Shown here: one piece after another, positions 53,138-62,300 of the stretch | How positions within the stretch are numbered: the stretch's first letter is position 1 | How the letters are laid out: every line of letters starts with the position of its first letter | Source: CAVXFS01 sp963761115 | GTDB taxonomy: Bacteria > Pseudomonadota > Gammaproteobacteria > Burkholderiales > Gallionellaceae | DNA: 64,000 bases | Assembly (NCBI GenBank): GCA_963761115.1 | Contig: CAVXFS010000005.1 | Span: 310,001 to 374,000 of the forward strand | Direction of reading: 5' to 3' | Made by a program: the position numbers and the translations under genes | The notes under the pieces: model-generated | Databases searched by the model: none | What the model was told of the DNA's origin: nothing | What the model saw: only the letters and a program-made list of their open reading frames with translations

Positions 53138-55182
53138 ATGAGCATAAACACAAGCAACCTGTCCGACCTGGAAGAGATCGACGTGTTCGAACAGGCGGTG
53201 CAGACGTTCTTCAACGGCCACATCGATGCCGAACGGTTCACCGCCACGCGCCTGCAGATGGGGGTGTACGGCCAGCGCCAGGAAGGCGTGAACATGCTGC
53301 GCGTCAAGGTGCCCGGCGGTCGCATCAAACCCGATCAGCTGGATGCGCTGGCGGACGTGGCGGAGACCTGGTCGCAGCGCGCCATCGCGCATATCACCAC
53401 GCGCCAGTCGATCCAGATCCACTACGTTCCGCTGGCGTCAGACGCCTGACGCGATGCGTCGCCTGGCGCAGTCCGGGCTGACCACGCGCGAGGCGTGCAG
53501 CAACACCGTGCGCAACATGACGGCCTGCCCGCTGGCGGGCGTATGCCCGCGCGAACACACGGATGTCGGCACGCACCTGGATGGCGCGATGCAGCATTTC
53601 CTGCGCAACCCGCTCACCCAGCAGTTGCCGCGCAAGTTCAAGATCAGCTTCTCCGGCTGCGAGTCGGATTGCGCGCAATCGCTGCTGCACGATGCCGGCG
53701 TGGTGGCGATCAGCCGCGACGGACAGCAGGGATTCATGGTGAAGGCCGGCGGCGGTCTGGGCCACAAGCCGCACGAGGCGATCGTGGTCGAGGAATTCAT
53801 TCCCGAGCACGAATTGCTGTTCGCGCTGGAAGCGCTGGTGACCCTGCACAACAAATATTCGGACCGCACCAAGCGCGCCAAGTCGCGCATCAAATTCCTG
53901 GTCGACCGCTTCGGTGCGGACGGCTTCCGCGAAAAGTATCGCGAGGAATTCGCGCGCACCAAACAGGCGCTGGCGGACAAGCCGTATCCGCAAGGCGAAT
54001 GGCGCAAGCCCACCGATGTGGCTGCACCGGGACAAGGTGCGCCGCGCAAGCTGTTACGCCCAACGCCAGGCTGGCTTGTTCGTGCTGCCGCTGGCGGTGC
54101 CGCTGGGCGACCTGAACGTGGTGCAACTGCGCGGCATCGCCAGCCTGCTGCGCGAGCATGGGCTGGACGAAGCGCATACCACGCAGGACCAGAACCTGGT
54201 GGTCACCAATGTGCCGGTGGAAAAAGTCGCAGCCTTGCGCAGCGGTTTTGCCGCACTGGGATTGCGCGAGCCGGCCGTGGGCGACAACGTGGTGGCCTGC
54301 CCCGGCACCTCCACCTGCCGCCTCGGCATCACTTCCAGCACCATCGTCGCGCCCAAGCTGTCAGGCGGTGTCAACGACCTGAGCATCCGCGTGTCCGGTT
54401 GCCACAACGGTTGCGCCCAGCCGGAGACCGGCGACATCGGTATCTACGGCGAAGGCAAGCGGCTGCACGGCAAGCTGGTGCCGCATTACCAGACCTATTT
54501 CGGCGGCAACGGACTCGGTAATGGCAAGTTGGCCTTGAAGGGGCCGTCGGTGCCGGCAGCACGGGTGCCGCAGGTCATTGAGCGCGTGCAGCAGGCCTAT
54601 GCCGACAGCGGCGAGGAAACATTCTTCGATTGGGCGCACCGGCAGGAAAGCGGTTATTTCAAGACCCTGCTGGCTGACCTGGTCGAGGTCAGCGAGGCGG
54701 ATGCGCAGGCAGTGATGCGCGACCATGGCGACGAAGCCGATTTCCGCGTGCTGCAACTGGGCGGCGGCGAATGCGCCGGTGCCTCGCAGGTATTGATCGG
54801 CGCGAATTTCTTCGAGGCGGCGCACGAGCGCGAATACCGCAATGCGCTGATGTTCCAGCGCAAGTATGCGGAAGCGGCGCAGTGCAACGAATCCATCCTG
54901 CGCATCCTCGGCAGCGGCCTGGCGCAATTGCTGGGCGGGTTCCGCCAGGAAGAACTGGGCAAGCTCGGCGCGCAACTGGGGCAACTGCGCCCGGATGAGA
55001 TCGCGCAGGAGTTCATCCAGCTGGCAGCGAAATTCTCGCTCGCGCAGGAATCGACCGAAGCAACACTGGCGCCGTTGAACCGTGCGGTGGATGCATGGAC
55101 AGTCAAGGCGGCCACCCTGTGCGTCGCGCTGGATGAAGGGCTGGACCTGAACGAGGCATTGCCGGAAGGGGTTGCGGTATGA
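53138..55182 (+). CDS. cysI: Siroheme sulfite (nitrite) reductase, two frameshifts, C-terminal extension
   Basis: Six-electron reduction of sulfite to sulfide. Frame 1 holds the ferredoxin-like half (AERFTATRLQMGVYGQRQEG, HITTRQSIQIHYVPLA). Removing a T near 53438 joins PLAQTPDAMRRLAQSGLTTR. A second shift near 54035-54060 leads to AQRQAGLFVLPLAVPLGDLN. The siroheme/4Fe-4S ligands are intact as CPGTSTC (C-x5-C) and CHNGC (C-x3-C). After the fold ends (about 54650) a helical tail of roughly 170 residues (GGGECAGASQVLIGANFFEA, AALMF-type helices) extends the protein beyond typical CysI. Overlaps cysH as ATGA. Confidence 0.88.
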
Positions 55183-55906
55183 CACTCGAACGCAAGATCG
55201 AACAAGTGGTCACCGTACTGGCCGAGGCGGTGCGCGACTACGCGCCGGTCAGTTTCGCCAACAGTCTGGGCGCGGAAGACATGGTGCTGACCGACCTGAT
55301 CGTCAGGCATCAGCCGGACATCACCATATTTACCCTGGACACCAATCTGTTGCCGGAAGAGACCTACCATTTGATGAAGGAAGTGCGCAGCCACTACGGC
55401 ATCGCGCTGAAAGCGTATTACCCGGACCCAAAACTGGTTTCCGAATATGTCGCGCACTACGGCAAGAACGGTTTTTACGACAGCGTGGAAGCGCGCAAGC
55501 GCTGCTGCTATGTCCGCAAGGTGGAGCCGCTGCGCCGCGCCTTGTCCGGGCAAGGGCGCCTGGATCACCGGCATGCGCCAGCGACCAGGCGGTGACACGC
55601 GGCAGCCTGGAATTGTCGTCCTTTGATGATGGCAATGGCTTGCACAAATTCAATCCGCTGCTGGACTGGAGCAATGACGATGTGTGGGCCTACATCAGGC
55701 AGAACGAGGTGCCGTACAACAAGCTGCACGACCAGTTCTATCCCAGCATCGGCTGCGCGCCGTGCACGCGCGCAGTCACGCCGGGCGAAGACATCCGTGC
55801 CGGACGCTGGTGGTGGGAAGAACCGGAACAGAAGGAATGCGGGTTGCACGTGGTCAGCCTGCACCGGGAAGGGCACCAGGCTGCGCAGCATCCGGGTGGA
55901 CGCTGA
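55179..55906 (+). CDS. cysH: Adenylylsulfate (APS) reductase, two frameshifts
   Basis: Reduces activated sulfate to sulfite. VSFANSLGAEDMVLTDLIVR and FTLDTNLLPEETYHLM are in frame 1; DQAVTRGSLELSSFDDGNGL, FNPLLDWSNDDVWAYI and YPSIGCAPCTRAV are in another frame. Extra single bases near 55555 and 55582 reconnect them through AWITGMR. The Cys pairs RCCYVRK and CAPC form the 4Fe-4S site of the APS-type (assimilatory, plant-like) enzyme, and KECGLH carries the catalytic Cys. This predicts APS, not PAPS, as substrate, consistent with no APS kinase in the cluster. Confidence 0.88.
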
Positions 55907-55984
55907 CCGAAATGCGCGCAGCAGTCACTTTTAATCCGGGATAATCGGACGGAAGCAATTTTGAAACTGGCAGAAAACAACAAT

Positions 55985-56891
55985 ATGAGCAGTCACATCT
56001 TCACCCATCTGGATGCGCTGGAAAGCGAGTCCATCCACATCATGCGCGAGGTCGCGGCTGAGTGCAGGAATCCCGCACTGCTGTTCTCCGGCGGCAAGGA
56101 TTCCATCGTCATGCTGCGCCTGGCGGAGAAGGCGTTCCGGCCGGCGAGGTTCCCGTTCCCGCTGGTGCACATCGACACCGAGCACAACTTTCCCGAAGTG
56201 ATCGCCTGCCGCGACAAGCTGGCCGCCGATCTGGGCGAACGCCTGATCGTGCGCTCGCTGGAAGACTCGATCAAGCGCGGCACCATCGTGATCAAGAATC
56301 CCGACCTGCCGCGCAACCCGTTCCAGTCGGTGACGCTGCTGGAGACCATCGCCGAGTTCGGCTTCGATGCCTGCATGGGCGGTGCGCGGCGCGACGAGGA
56401 AAAGGCGCGCGCCAAGGAGCGCATCTTCTCCTTCCGCGACGAGTTCGGCCAGTGGGATCCGAAGAACCAGCGCCCGGAGTTGTGGGACATCTACAACACG
56501 CGCGTGCATCCATGGCGAGAACATCCGCGTGTTTCCGATCAGCAACTGGACCGAGATGGACATCTGGGAATACATAGGGCGCGAGAACCTGCACATCCCG
56601 GAGATCTACTTCGCCCACGAACGCGAGATCATCCGCCGCAACGGGCAACTGGTGCCGGTGTCGCATCTGGTGCAGCCCAAGCCGGGCGAACAGGTGGAAA
56701 GGGTATCGGTGCGCTTCCGCACCGTCGGCGATATGACCTGCACCGCGCCGGTGGCCTCCACTGCGTGCTGCGTGAAGGAGATCATCGAAGAGACCGCGAT
56801 CACGCGCATCACCGAGCGCGGCGCGACACGCATGGACGACCAGACTTCGGAGGCTTCGATGGAGCTGCGCAAGAAGGAAGGGTATTTCTGA
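55985..56891 (+). CDS. cysD: Sulfate adenylyltransferase subunit 2, one frameshift
   Basis: PP-loop ATP pyrophosphatase subunit of ATP sulfurylase: SIHIMREVAAECRNPALLFS, GGKDSIVMLRLAEKAF, HIDTEHNFPEVIACRD, FDACMGGARRDEEKARAKER. An extra T at 56513 shifts the frame; removing it gives HPGENIRVFPISNWTEMDIW and the normal C terminus (GYF). The ATG at 55985 aligns with the E. coli CysD start; an in-frame TTG at 55961 is possible. Works with cysN downstream, which is separated by a 146-base spacer with a long inverted repeat. Confidence 0.92.
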
Positions 56892-56893
56892 GG

Positions 56894-57011
56894 CAGTCGC
56901 TAGACGTTAGTCGTTAGGTCAGGTCTTGTCTGCTGCGCAGGCGATAATCAATTAATAAACATATTTCCGCGCAGCGGACAAATTCAACTAGCGACTAACG
57001 TCTAACGACTA
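56894..57011. repeat. Nested long inverted repeat between cysD and cysN
   Basis: Outer arms 56894-56917 and 56988-57011 match at 21 of 24 positions (built from GACGTTAGTCGTTAG). Inner arms TTGTCTGCTGCGCAG and its near complement (about 56925-56940 and 56968-56982) continue the stem. The AT-rich loop (ATAATCAATTAATAAACATA) is at the tip. No T-run. Confidence 0.88.
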
Positions 57012-57037
57012 AAGTCCGTTTTTAAAGGTTCCAGACC

Positions 57038-58291
57038 ATGAGCAACGCGAAACAACTACTCCGCTTCATCACCGCCGGCAGCGTGGACGACGGCAAGAGC
57101 ACGCTGATCGGCCGCCTGCTGCATGATTCGAAGTCGATCTTCGAGGATCAGTTTTCCGCCATCTCGAAAACCAGCGAGAAGCGCGGCATGGCCGCGGTCG
57201 ACCTGTCGTTGCTGACCGACGGCCTGCAGGCCGAGCGCGAGCAGGGCATCACCATCGATGTGGCCTACCGCTATTTCGCCACGCCGAAGCGCAAGTTCAT
57301 CATCGGCGACACGCCGGGGCATGAGCAGTACACGCGCAATATGGTGACTGCCGCGAGCACGGCCAACCTGGTGGTGATCCTGGTCGATGCGCGCAAGGGT
57401 GTGCTGGTGCAGACGCGCCGCCACACTTATCTCGCCAGCCTGGTCGGCGTGCCGCATATCGTGCTGGCGGTAAACAAGATGGACATGGTGGATTACTCGA
57501 AGCAACGTTTCGAGGAGATCGTCGGTGAATACAAGCGCTTTGCCGCGCAACTGAATTTGCACGACATCCGCTACATACCGCTGTCCGCGCTGAACGGCGA
57601 CATGGTGGTCGAGCGCGGCGCCAGCATGGACTGGTACATCGGGCCGACGTTGATGGAGTTGCTGGAAACGATCGTGATCGACCACGACGTGAACACCAGC
57701 GACTTCCGCTTCCCGGTGCAGTGGGTGTGCCGGCCGCAGTCGCAGGAGCACCATGACTTCCGCGGCTACATGGGGCGCATCGAGGCCGGAGAAGTATCGG
57801 TTGGCGACGAAGTGACCATCCTTCCGTCAGGCCGCACGACCCGGGTCAAACAGATCGTCACCTACAACGGCAACCTGCAAACCGCTTTCGCGCCACAGTC
57901 GGTGACGCTGACGCTGGAAGACGAGATCGACATTTCACGCGGCGACATGTTCGTGAAAACCGACCACCTGCCGCCGAAGGTGGAGAAGGAATTCGAGGCC
58001 ATGTTGTGCTGGCTGTCCGAATCGCCGCTGGACAAGAACCGCAAGTACCTCGTCAAGCACACCACGCGCACGGCGAAATGTCTGTTCTCGTCCCTGAAAT
58101 ACCGTGTCGACGTGAACACGCTTGAGCAGCACGTCACCGACAGGCTCAATATGAACGAAATTGCCCGCGTCGCGATCAAGAGCCAACTGCCGCTGGTGTT
58201 CGACAACTACGACATCGACCGCGCAACGGGCAGCTTCATCGTGATCGATGAGGCGACCAACAATACGGTTGCGGCAGGGATGATCGCCTGA
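57038..58291 (+). CDS. cysN: Sulfate adenylyltransferase subunit 1 (GTPase)
   Basis: EF-Tu-like GTPase that drives the CysD reaction; 417 residues. G1 GSVDDGKSTLIGRLLHDSK, G3 DTPGHEQYTRNM, G4 NKMDMVDY and switch DGLQAEREQGITIDVAYRYF are intact. No APS-kinase (CysC) domain is fused, so the protein is the short form (E. coli 475). Frame intact in contrast to cysI, cysH and cysD. Followed by a terminator-like hairpin. Confidence 0.95.
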   Translation: MSNAKQLLRFITAGSVDDGKSTLIGRLLHDSKSIFEDQFSAISKTSEKRGMAAVDLSLLTDGLQAEREQGITIDVAYRYFATPKRKFIIGDTPGHEQYTRNMVTAASTANLVVILVDARKGVLVQTRRHTYLASLVGVPHIVLAVNKMDMVDYSKQRFEEIVGEYKRFAAQLNLHDIRYIPLSALNGDMVVERGASMDWYIGPTLMELLETIVIDHDVNTSDFRFPVQWVCRPQSQEHHDFRGYMGRIEAGEVSVGDEVTILPSGRTTRVKQIVTYNGNLQTAFAPQSVTLTLEDEIDISRGDMFVKTDHLPPKVEKEFEAMLCWLSESPLDKNRKYLVKHTTRTAKCLFSSLKYRVDVNTLEQHVTDRLNMNEIARVAIKSQLPLVFDNYDIDRATGSFIVIDEATNNTVAAGMIA

Positions 58292-58307
58292 GGCCGCACA
58301 AGTGCAT

Positions 58308-58324
58308 GGCGGGCTCCGCCGGTT
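58308..58324 (+). terminator. Candidate terminator after cysN
   Basis: GGCGG-GCT-CCGCC stem (58308-58320) followed by GGTTTTGTTT, 17 bases after the cysN stop. The T-run is short. The rest of the spacer to 58486 shows no gene. Confidence 0.5.
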
Positions 58325-58486
58325 TTGTTTGCGGTCGTTGCTCACGGGCAATCGTGCTACGCTACGCAGGTATCGATGCTGGACATTCCGGCCGGCATCG
58401 CCGACCTGCTTGCTGCAACATCCTGCGCTGACTCTCCTGTTCGTGGGGGCTGCAACAAGGTTTGAGCGATCATGGAGACATTGCTA

Positions 58487-59296
58487 ATGTTCAAACACCC
58501 ACTTTTTGTGGCCATTGCCTCTTTATCATTCGCCTCCGCCCAGATCCATGCATTCGACCTGGGCAGCCTGTTAGACAAGGATCAACTCGACAAACTTAAG
58601 GGGGGCGGTACGGCGGCTCCTGCCACTGCTGCGCCGGCAGCCGTACCCGCTTCATCCGGCGGATCAATATCCAGCCTGGCGAATTTCAGCAACAAGGACC
58701 AGGTCGGCAGCCTGAAGCAGGCGCTTACCCAGGGCGCCGAATCTGCAGTGGCGAACCTGGCCAGGGAGAACGGTTATCTCGGCAACGACAAGGTACGCAT
58801 TCCCTTGCCCGCCAGCCTGCAAAAAGTCGAGGGTATGCTGCGTACATTTGGTATGGGCAGTTATGCGGACGAACTGGTTACCTCGATGAATCGTGCGGCT
58901 GAAGCGGCCGTGCCGGAAGCAAAAACCTTGCTGGTCGGCGCGGTCAGGAAGATGACTGTAAAGGATGCCACCGACATCCTGACCGGCAGCAACGATGCCG
59001 CGACGCAATACTTCCGCAGGAACACTGAACTCGCGCTGGCGGGAAAATTCAGGCCCATCGTCAGCAAGTCGATGCGGAAGGTCAAGGTCGCCGAGAAATA
59101 CGACCAGTTTGCCGGCCAAGGCGTCAAGTTCGGCCTGGTGGATGAACGCGATGCCAAACTGGACGACTACATCACGCGCAAGGCGCTGGATGGCCTGTTC
59201 CTGATGATGGCGGAACAGGAACGGGCCATCCGCGCGAATCCATTGCAAGCAACCGGCAATCTGGCAAAGAAGATATTCTCGGCGCTCAGGAACTAG
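58487..59296 (+). CDS. DUF4197 exported protein
   Basis: A 269-residue protein with a signal peptide (FKHPLFVAIASLSFASAQIHA), an Ala/Pro/Ser linker (about 30-55) and the DUF4197 helical domain: QVGSLKQALTQGAESAVANL, LGNDKVRIPLPASLQKVEGM and KDATDILTGSNDAATQYFRR. Function unknown. The second ATG (58487) places GGAG nine bases upstream and gives a cleaner signal peptide than the ATG at 58472. Confidence 0.88.
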   Translation: MFKHPLFVAIASLSFASAQIHAFDLGSLLDKDQLDKLKGGGTAAPATAAPAAVPASSGGSISSLANFSNKDQVGSLKQALTQGAESAVANLARENGYLGNDKVRIPLPASLQKVEGMLRTFGMGSYADELVTSMNRAAEAAVPEAKTLLVGAVRKMTVKDATDILTGSNDAATQYFRRNTELALAGKFRPIVSKSMRKVKVAEKYDQFAGQGVKFGLVDERDAKLDDYITRKALDGLFLMMAEQERAIRANPLQATGNLAKKIFSALRN

Positions 59297-59314
59297 CCTG
59301 CAGCCGCTACCGGC

Positions 59315-59869
59315 CTATTTAGCGCGACCGTATCTGGCGGTAAAGCTGGCTTTGGCCAGTGCGTTCGCGTGGATCATGTAGCCGGTCAATGCAGCGGTGG
59401 CATCGGCGGGTACCTCGAGTTTGCCGGTCTTGAGCGCATACACGGTGAAGATATAGTGATGCGGCTTGTCACCCTGGGGTGGACAGGTGCCTCCCCAGCC
59501 CGCCATGCCGTAGTCTATGCGGTTCTGCTGTGCGCCGGCGGGCAGGATTGTGCTGTTGACCGCTCCGGCGCCCGCAGCCAGTTCGGTGACGTTGGCCGGG
59601 ATGTTGTACACCATCCAGTGCCACCAGCCAGAACCTGTCGGCGCATCCGGGTCGTAAACAGTCACGGCAAAACTTTTGCTGTCCTTGGGGGCGCCGCTCC
59701 ACTTGAGCGCAGGCGATTTGTTCTCGCCTGAACAGCCAAAACCGTTGAATTCGAAACTCCTGGGTATCGTGCCATTGGCTTTTATTTCCGGGCTGGAAAG
59801 CGTGAACCCGGAGGCGAAAGTCAGGGTCGATATGCCTGCCAGTGCAAGCGCAATAAGTACTCGACGCAT
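59315..59869 (-). CDS. YbhB/YbcL-type PEBP family protein, exported
   Basis: A 184-residue phosphatidylethanolamine-binding-like protein with a signal peptide (MRRVLIALALAGISTLTFAS). Conserved pocket motifs are SPALKWSGAPKDSKSFAV, YDPDAPTGSGWWHWMVYNIP and YGMAGWGGTCPPQGDKPHHY. Bacterial members have uncertain roles. Convergent with the DUF4197 gene; divergent from the CobD/CbiB-like gene. Spacer 59870-60021 holds promoters presumably for both, none clear. Confidence 0.9.
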   Translation of the reverse strand: MRRVLIALALAGISTLTFASGFTLSSPEIKANGTIPRSFEFNGFGCSGENKSPALKWSGAPKDSKSFAVTVYDPDAPTGSGWWHWMVYNIPANVTELAAGAGAVNSTILPAGAQQNRIDYGMAGWGGTCPPQGDKPHHYIFTVYALKTGKLEVPADATAALTGYMIHANALAKASFTARYGRAK

Positions 59870-60021
59870 GAGTGTTCTCCTTGGAGTTGGTCGGGGAGCA
59901 GGATTTTAGCATTGTTGATTTCCATGCAGAGAAAATATGGACCGGCCATGCATCCACGCAGCCTGCAAGTGGGTGTGCTATCTTGCATGGATTCCATACG
60001 CAAGCTGATTTGCCTGACATC

Positions 60022-60960
60022 ATGAGCCTGATTTCCCTGATCGCCGCTCTGCTGCTGGAACAGTTGCACCCCCTGGTTGCGCGCAAGTATCTGTCCGCCT
60101 GGCTGTGCGGCTACGTCGATTTCTTCCGGCATCACTTCAATGCGGGAGAACGCTCGCACGGCGGCATCGCCTGGTTGCTGGCGGTGTTCCCGCTGCTGCT
60201 GGTCTCGACCATACCCTACTGGCTGTTGCACCGCCTCCATCCGGTGCTCGCCTGGGCATTCTGTGTGCTGGTGCTGTATCTCACCATGGGCTTCCGCGAT
60301 GCCAGTGATCATTTCACCGCTATCCAGCGTGCGTTGCGCGAGGCGAATCTGGGTAGGGCGAGCAGTTTGCTTGCCACCTGGCGCGGTATGCCGGCACAAC
60401 AAATGAATGAACAGCAGCTGGCGCGTGTCACCATGGAAGAAGCGCTGCTGGCTGCGCACCGATTTGTGTTCGGCGTGATCGTGTGGTTCGTGATCGGCAT
60501 GTTGTTGGGGCTGGGTCCGGCAGGTGCGGCGTTGTATCGTCTGGCGCATGTTCTTGATGCGAGCTGGTTCCGGCAGGATAATGAGCAGGTCGGGGGTTTC
60601 GGCGATTTTGCACGCAGCGGTTATCGCTGGGTGGAGTGGTTGCCGGTACGCCTGGTGGCCATCACCTTTGCCATCGTCGGCAATTTCGAGGACACGTTGT
60701 ATTGCTGGCGCACGCAAGCGCGGAACTGGCCCGATCCGGAAGCGGGCATCTTGCTGGCGAGTGGTGCAGGCGCGCTCGGCGTAACCCTGGGCCAGCCCAT
60801 CCCCGGGGACGGCGTGCTGATAGAGCGGCCGGAACTGGGTGTGGGCGATGCGGCCGATGTCGATTTCCTGCAAAGCACCATTGGCCTGCTCTGGCGTACG
60901 CTGGTGTTGTGGCTGGTCATATTATTGCTGTTGAACCTGGCAACGCTGGTGGAAGGATAG
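60022..60960 (+). CDS. CobD/CbiB-family membrane protein
   Basis: A 312-residue membrane protein with four or five helices (SLISLIAALLLEQLHPLVAR, AWLLAVFPLLLVSTIPYWLL, FGVIVWFVIGMLLGLGPAGA, RTLVLWLVILLLLNLATLVE). EALLAAHRFVFGVIVWFV and YRWVEWLPVRLVAITFAIVG match the CobD/CbiB superfamily, which includes AmpE-like proteins. With no other cobalamin gene nearby a role in corrinoid synthesis is doubtful. Homology starts at the ATG at 60022. Two bases upstream of the methyltransferase gene. Confidence 0.75.
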   Translation: MSLISLIAALLLEQLHPLVARKYLSAWLCGYVDFFRHHFNAGERSHGGIAWLLAVFPLLLVSTIPYWLLHRLHPVLAWAFCVLVLYLTMGFRDASDHFTAIQRALREANLGRASSLLATWRGMPAQQMNEQQLARVTMEEALLAAHRFVFGVIVWFVIGMLLGLGPAGAALYRLAHVLDASWFRQDNEQVGGFGDFARSGYRWVEWLPVRLVAITFAIVGNFEDTLYCWRTQARNWPDPEAGILLASGAGALGVTLGQPIPGDGVLIERPELGVGDAADVDFLQSTIGLLWRTLVLWLVILLLLNLATLVEG

Positions 60961-60962
60961 AG

Positions 60963-61571
60963 ATGAACAAGACACATTGGGACAGGGTCTATCAAACAAA
61001 ACCGGCTGACCAGGTGAGCTGGTTCCAGGAACATGCCGAACGCTCGTTGCAATTCATCCGCAACACCGGCGTGGCGAAGGACGGCCACATCATCGATGTC
61101 GGCGGCGGCGCGTCCACTTTGGTGGACGACCTGCTGCGCGAGGGCTACCGCAACCTGACCGTGCTGGATATCTCCGTAGCCGCTTTGCAAGCCGCGCAGC
61201 GACGTCTCGGCGAAGCTGCAGACAGAGTGCATTGGCTGGAGGCCGACATCACGCAGATCGAATTTCCCGAGGCGAGCGTGGATGTCTGGCATGATCGTGC
61301 GGTGTTTCATTTCCTCACCTTCGCGCAAGACCGGCTGCGTTATGTGCAGGCGGTGCTGCGCGCGGTTAAACCAGGAGGCCATGTGATCGTCGCCACGTTC
61401 GCGGAAGACGGCCCCTTGCAGTGCAGCGGGCTGGACATCATGCGTTACCGGCCCGATTCCCTGCATGACGAGTTCGGCGCCGCGTTCGACCTGATAGATA
61501 GCGTCGACGAGGCGCATCACACACCATCCGGCGCGGAGCAGAAGTTCATCTACTGTTACTGCCGCAGATAA
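60963..61571 (+). CDS. Class I SAM-dependent methyltransferase
   Basis: A 202-residue methyltransferase: WDRVYQTKPADQVSWFQEHA start, motif I HIIDVGGGASTLVDDLLREG, acidic LTVLDISVAALQAAQRRLGE, DVWHDRAVFHFLT and KPGGHVIVATFAEDGPLQCS. The W-x-x-x-Y-x-x-K...WFQ N terminus is typical of small-molecule or thiopurine-type methyltransferases. The substrate is unknown. The ATG lies two bases after the CobD-like stop. Confidence 0.9.
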   Translation: MNKTHWDRVYQTKPADQVSWFQEHAERSLQFIRNTGVAKDGHIIDVGGGASTLVDDLLREGYRNLTVLDISVAALQAAQRRLGEAADRVHWLEADITQIEFPEASVDVWHDRAVFHFLTFAQDRLRYVQAVLRAVKPGGHVIVATFAEDGPLQCSGLDIMRYRPDSLHDEFGAAFDLIDSVDEAHHTPSGAEQKFIYCYCRR

Positions 61572-61676
61572 GGGTCTGGCTGGGCCGGGAGCGGCGGCGG
61601 GTACATGCCGCGATCGGCCCCATGGATCACTACCGACCATTGCAAATCGACGATACAGGCACCATATATCTCCATC

Positions 61677-62240
61677 ATGAGCAAGGCATTCACCCGCGAA
61701 ACCGACGGCGAAGACGATGAAGAGTTGCAGCTGGCGCAACAGCTTCCGCCCGGCCAGAACAACTACATCACGCCTGCCGGCTATAAACGCCTGCAGGAAG
61801 AGCTCGACCAGTTATGGAAGGTCGAGCGGCCGGCGCTGGTGAAGACCATCACCTGGGCGGCCTCCAACGGCGACCGTTCCGAGAACGGCGACTACATCTA
61901 CGGCAAGAAGCGCCTGCGCGAGATCGACCGGCGCATCCGCTTCCTGGCCAAGCGCATGGATAAAGCGATCGTGGTGGATCCGGCGCAACGCGGCGAGTGC
62001 GACCAGGTGTTCTTTGGAGCGACGGTGACGGTGAGCGACGACGACGGGGTGGAAACCACCTACAGCATCGTCGGCGTGGACGAAGCCGAGCCGGCGCGCG
62101 GGCTGGTGAGCTGGGTGTCGCCGCTGGCGCGTGCGCTGCTCAAGGCGAGGGAGGGCGATACGGTGTCGCTGTTCATCCCGGGCGGGGTGGCGGAGCTGGA
62201 AGTGGTGGAGGTGAGTTACCGGGAGATCGTGCTGGGATAG
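61677..62240 (+). CDS. greB: Transcription elongation factor GreB
   Basis: A 187-residue transcript-cleavage factor for stalled RNA polymerase. N-terminal coiled coil with ITPAGYKRLQEELDQLWKVE and WAASNGDRSENGDYIYGKKR, which carries the acidic tip residues (D-R-S-E-N) for Mg2+ in the polymerase channel; C-terminal FKBP-like domain (SIVGVDEAEPARGLVSWVSP). The ATG at 61677 is followed by an acidic N-terminal extension (TDGEDDEELQL) common in betaproteobacterial GreB. Convergent with rsmB. Confidence 0.95.
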   Translation: MSKAFTRETDGEDDEELQLAQQLPPGQNNYITPAGYKRLQEELDQLWKVERPALVKTITWAASNGDRSENGDYIYGKKRLREIDRRIRFLAKRMDKAIVVDPAQRGECDQVFFGATVTVSDDDGVETTYSIVGVDEAEPARGLVSWVSPLARALLKAREGDTVSLFIPGGVAELEVVEVSYREIVLG

Positions 62241-62300
62241 TTTCGCGTCGATTCGCGAACGATGCGGTTCCTGCATCACCACATCCAACGAGCTGCGAGC

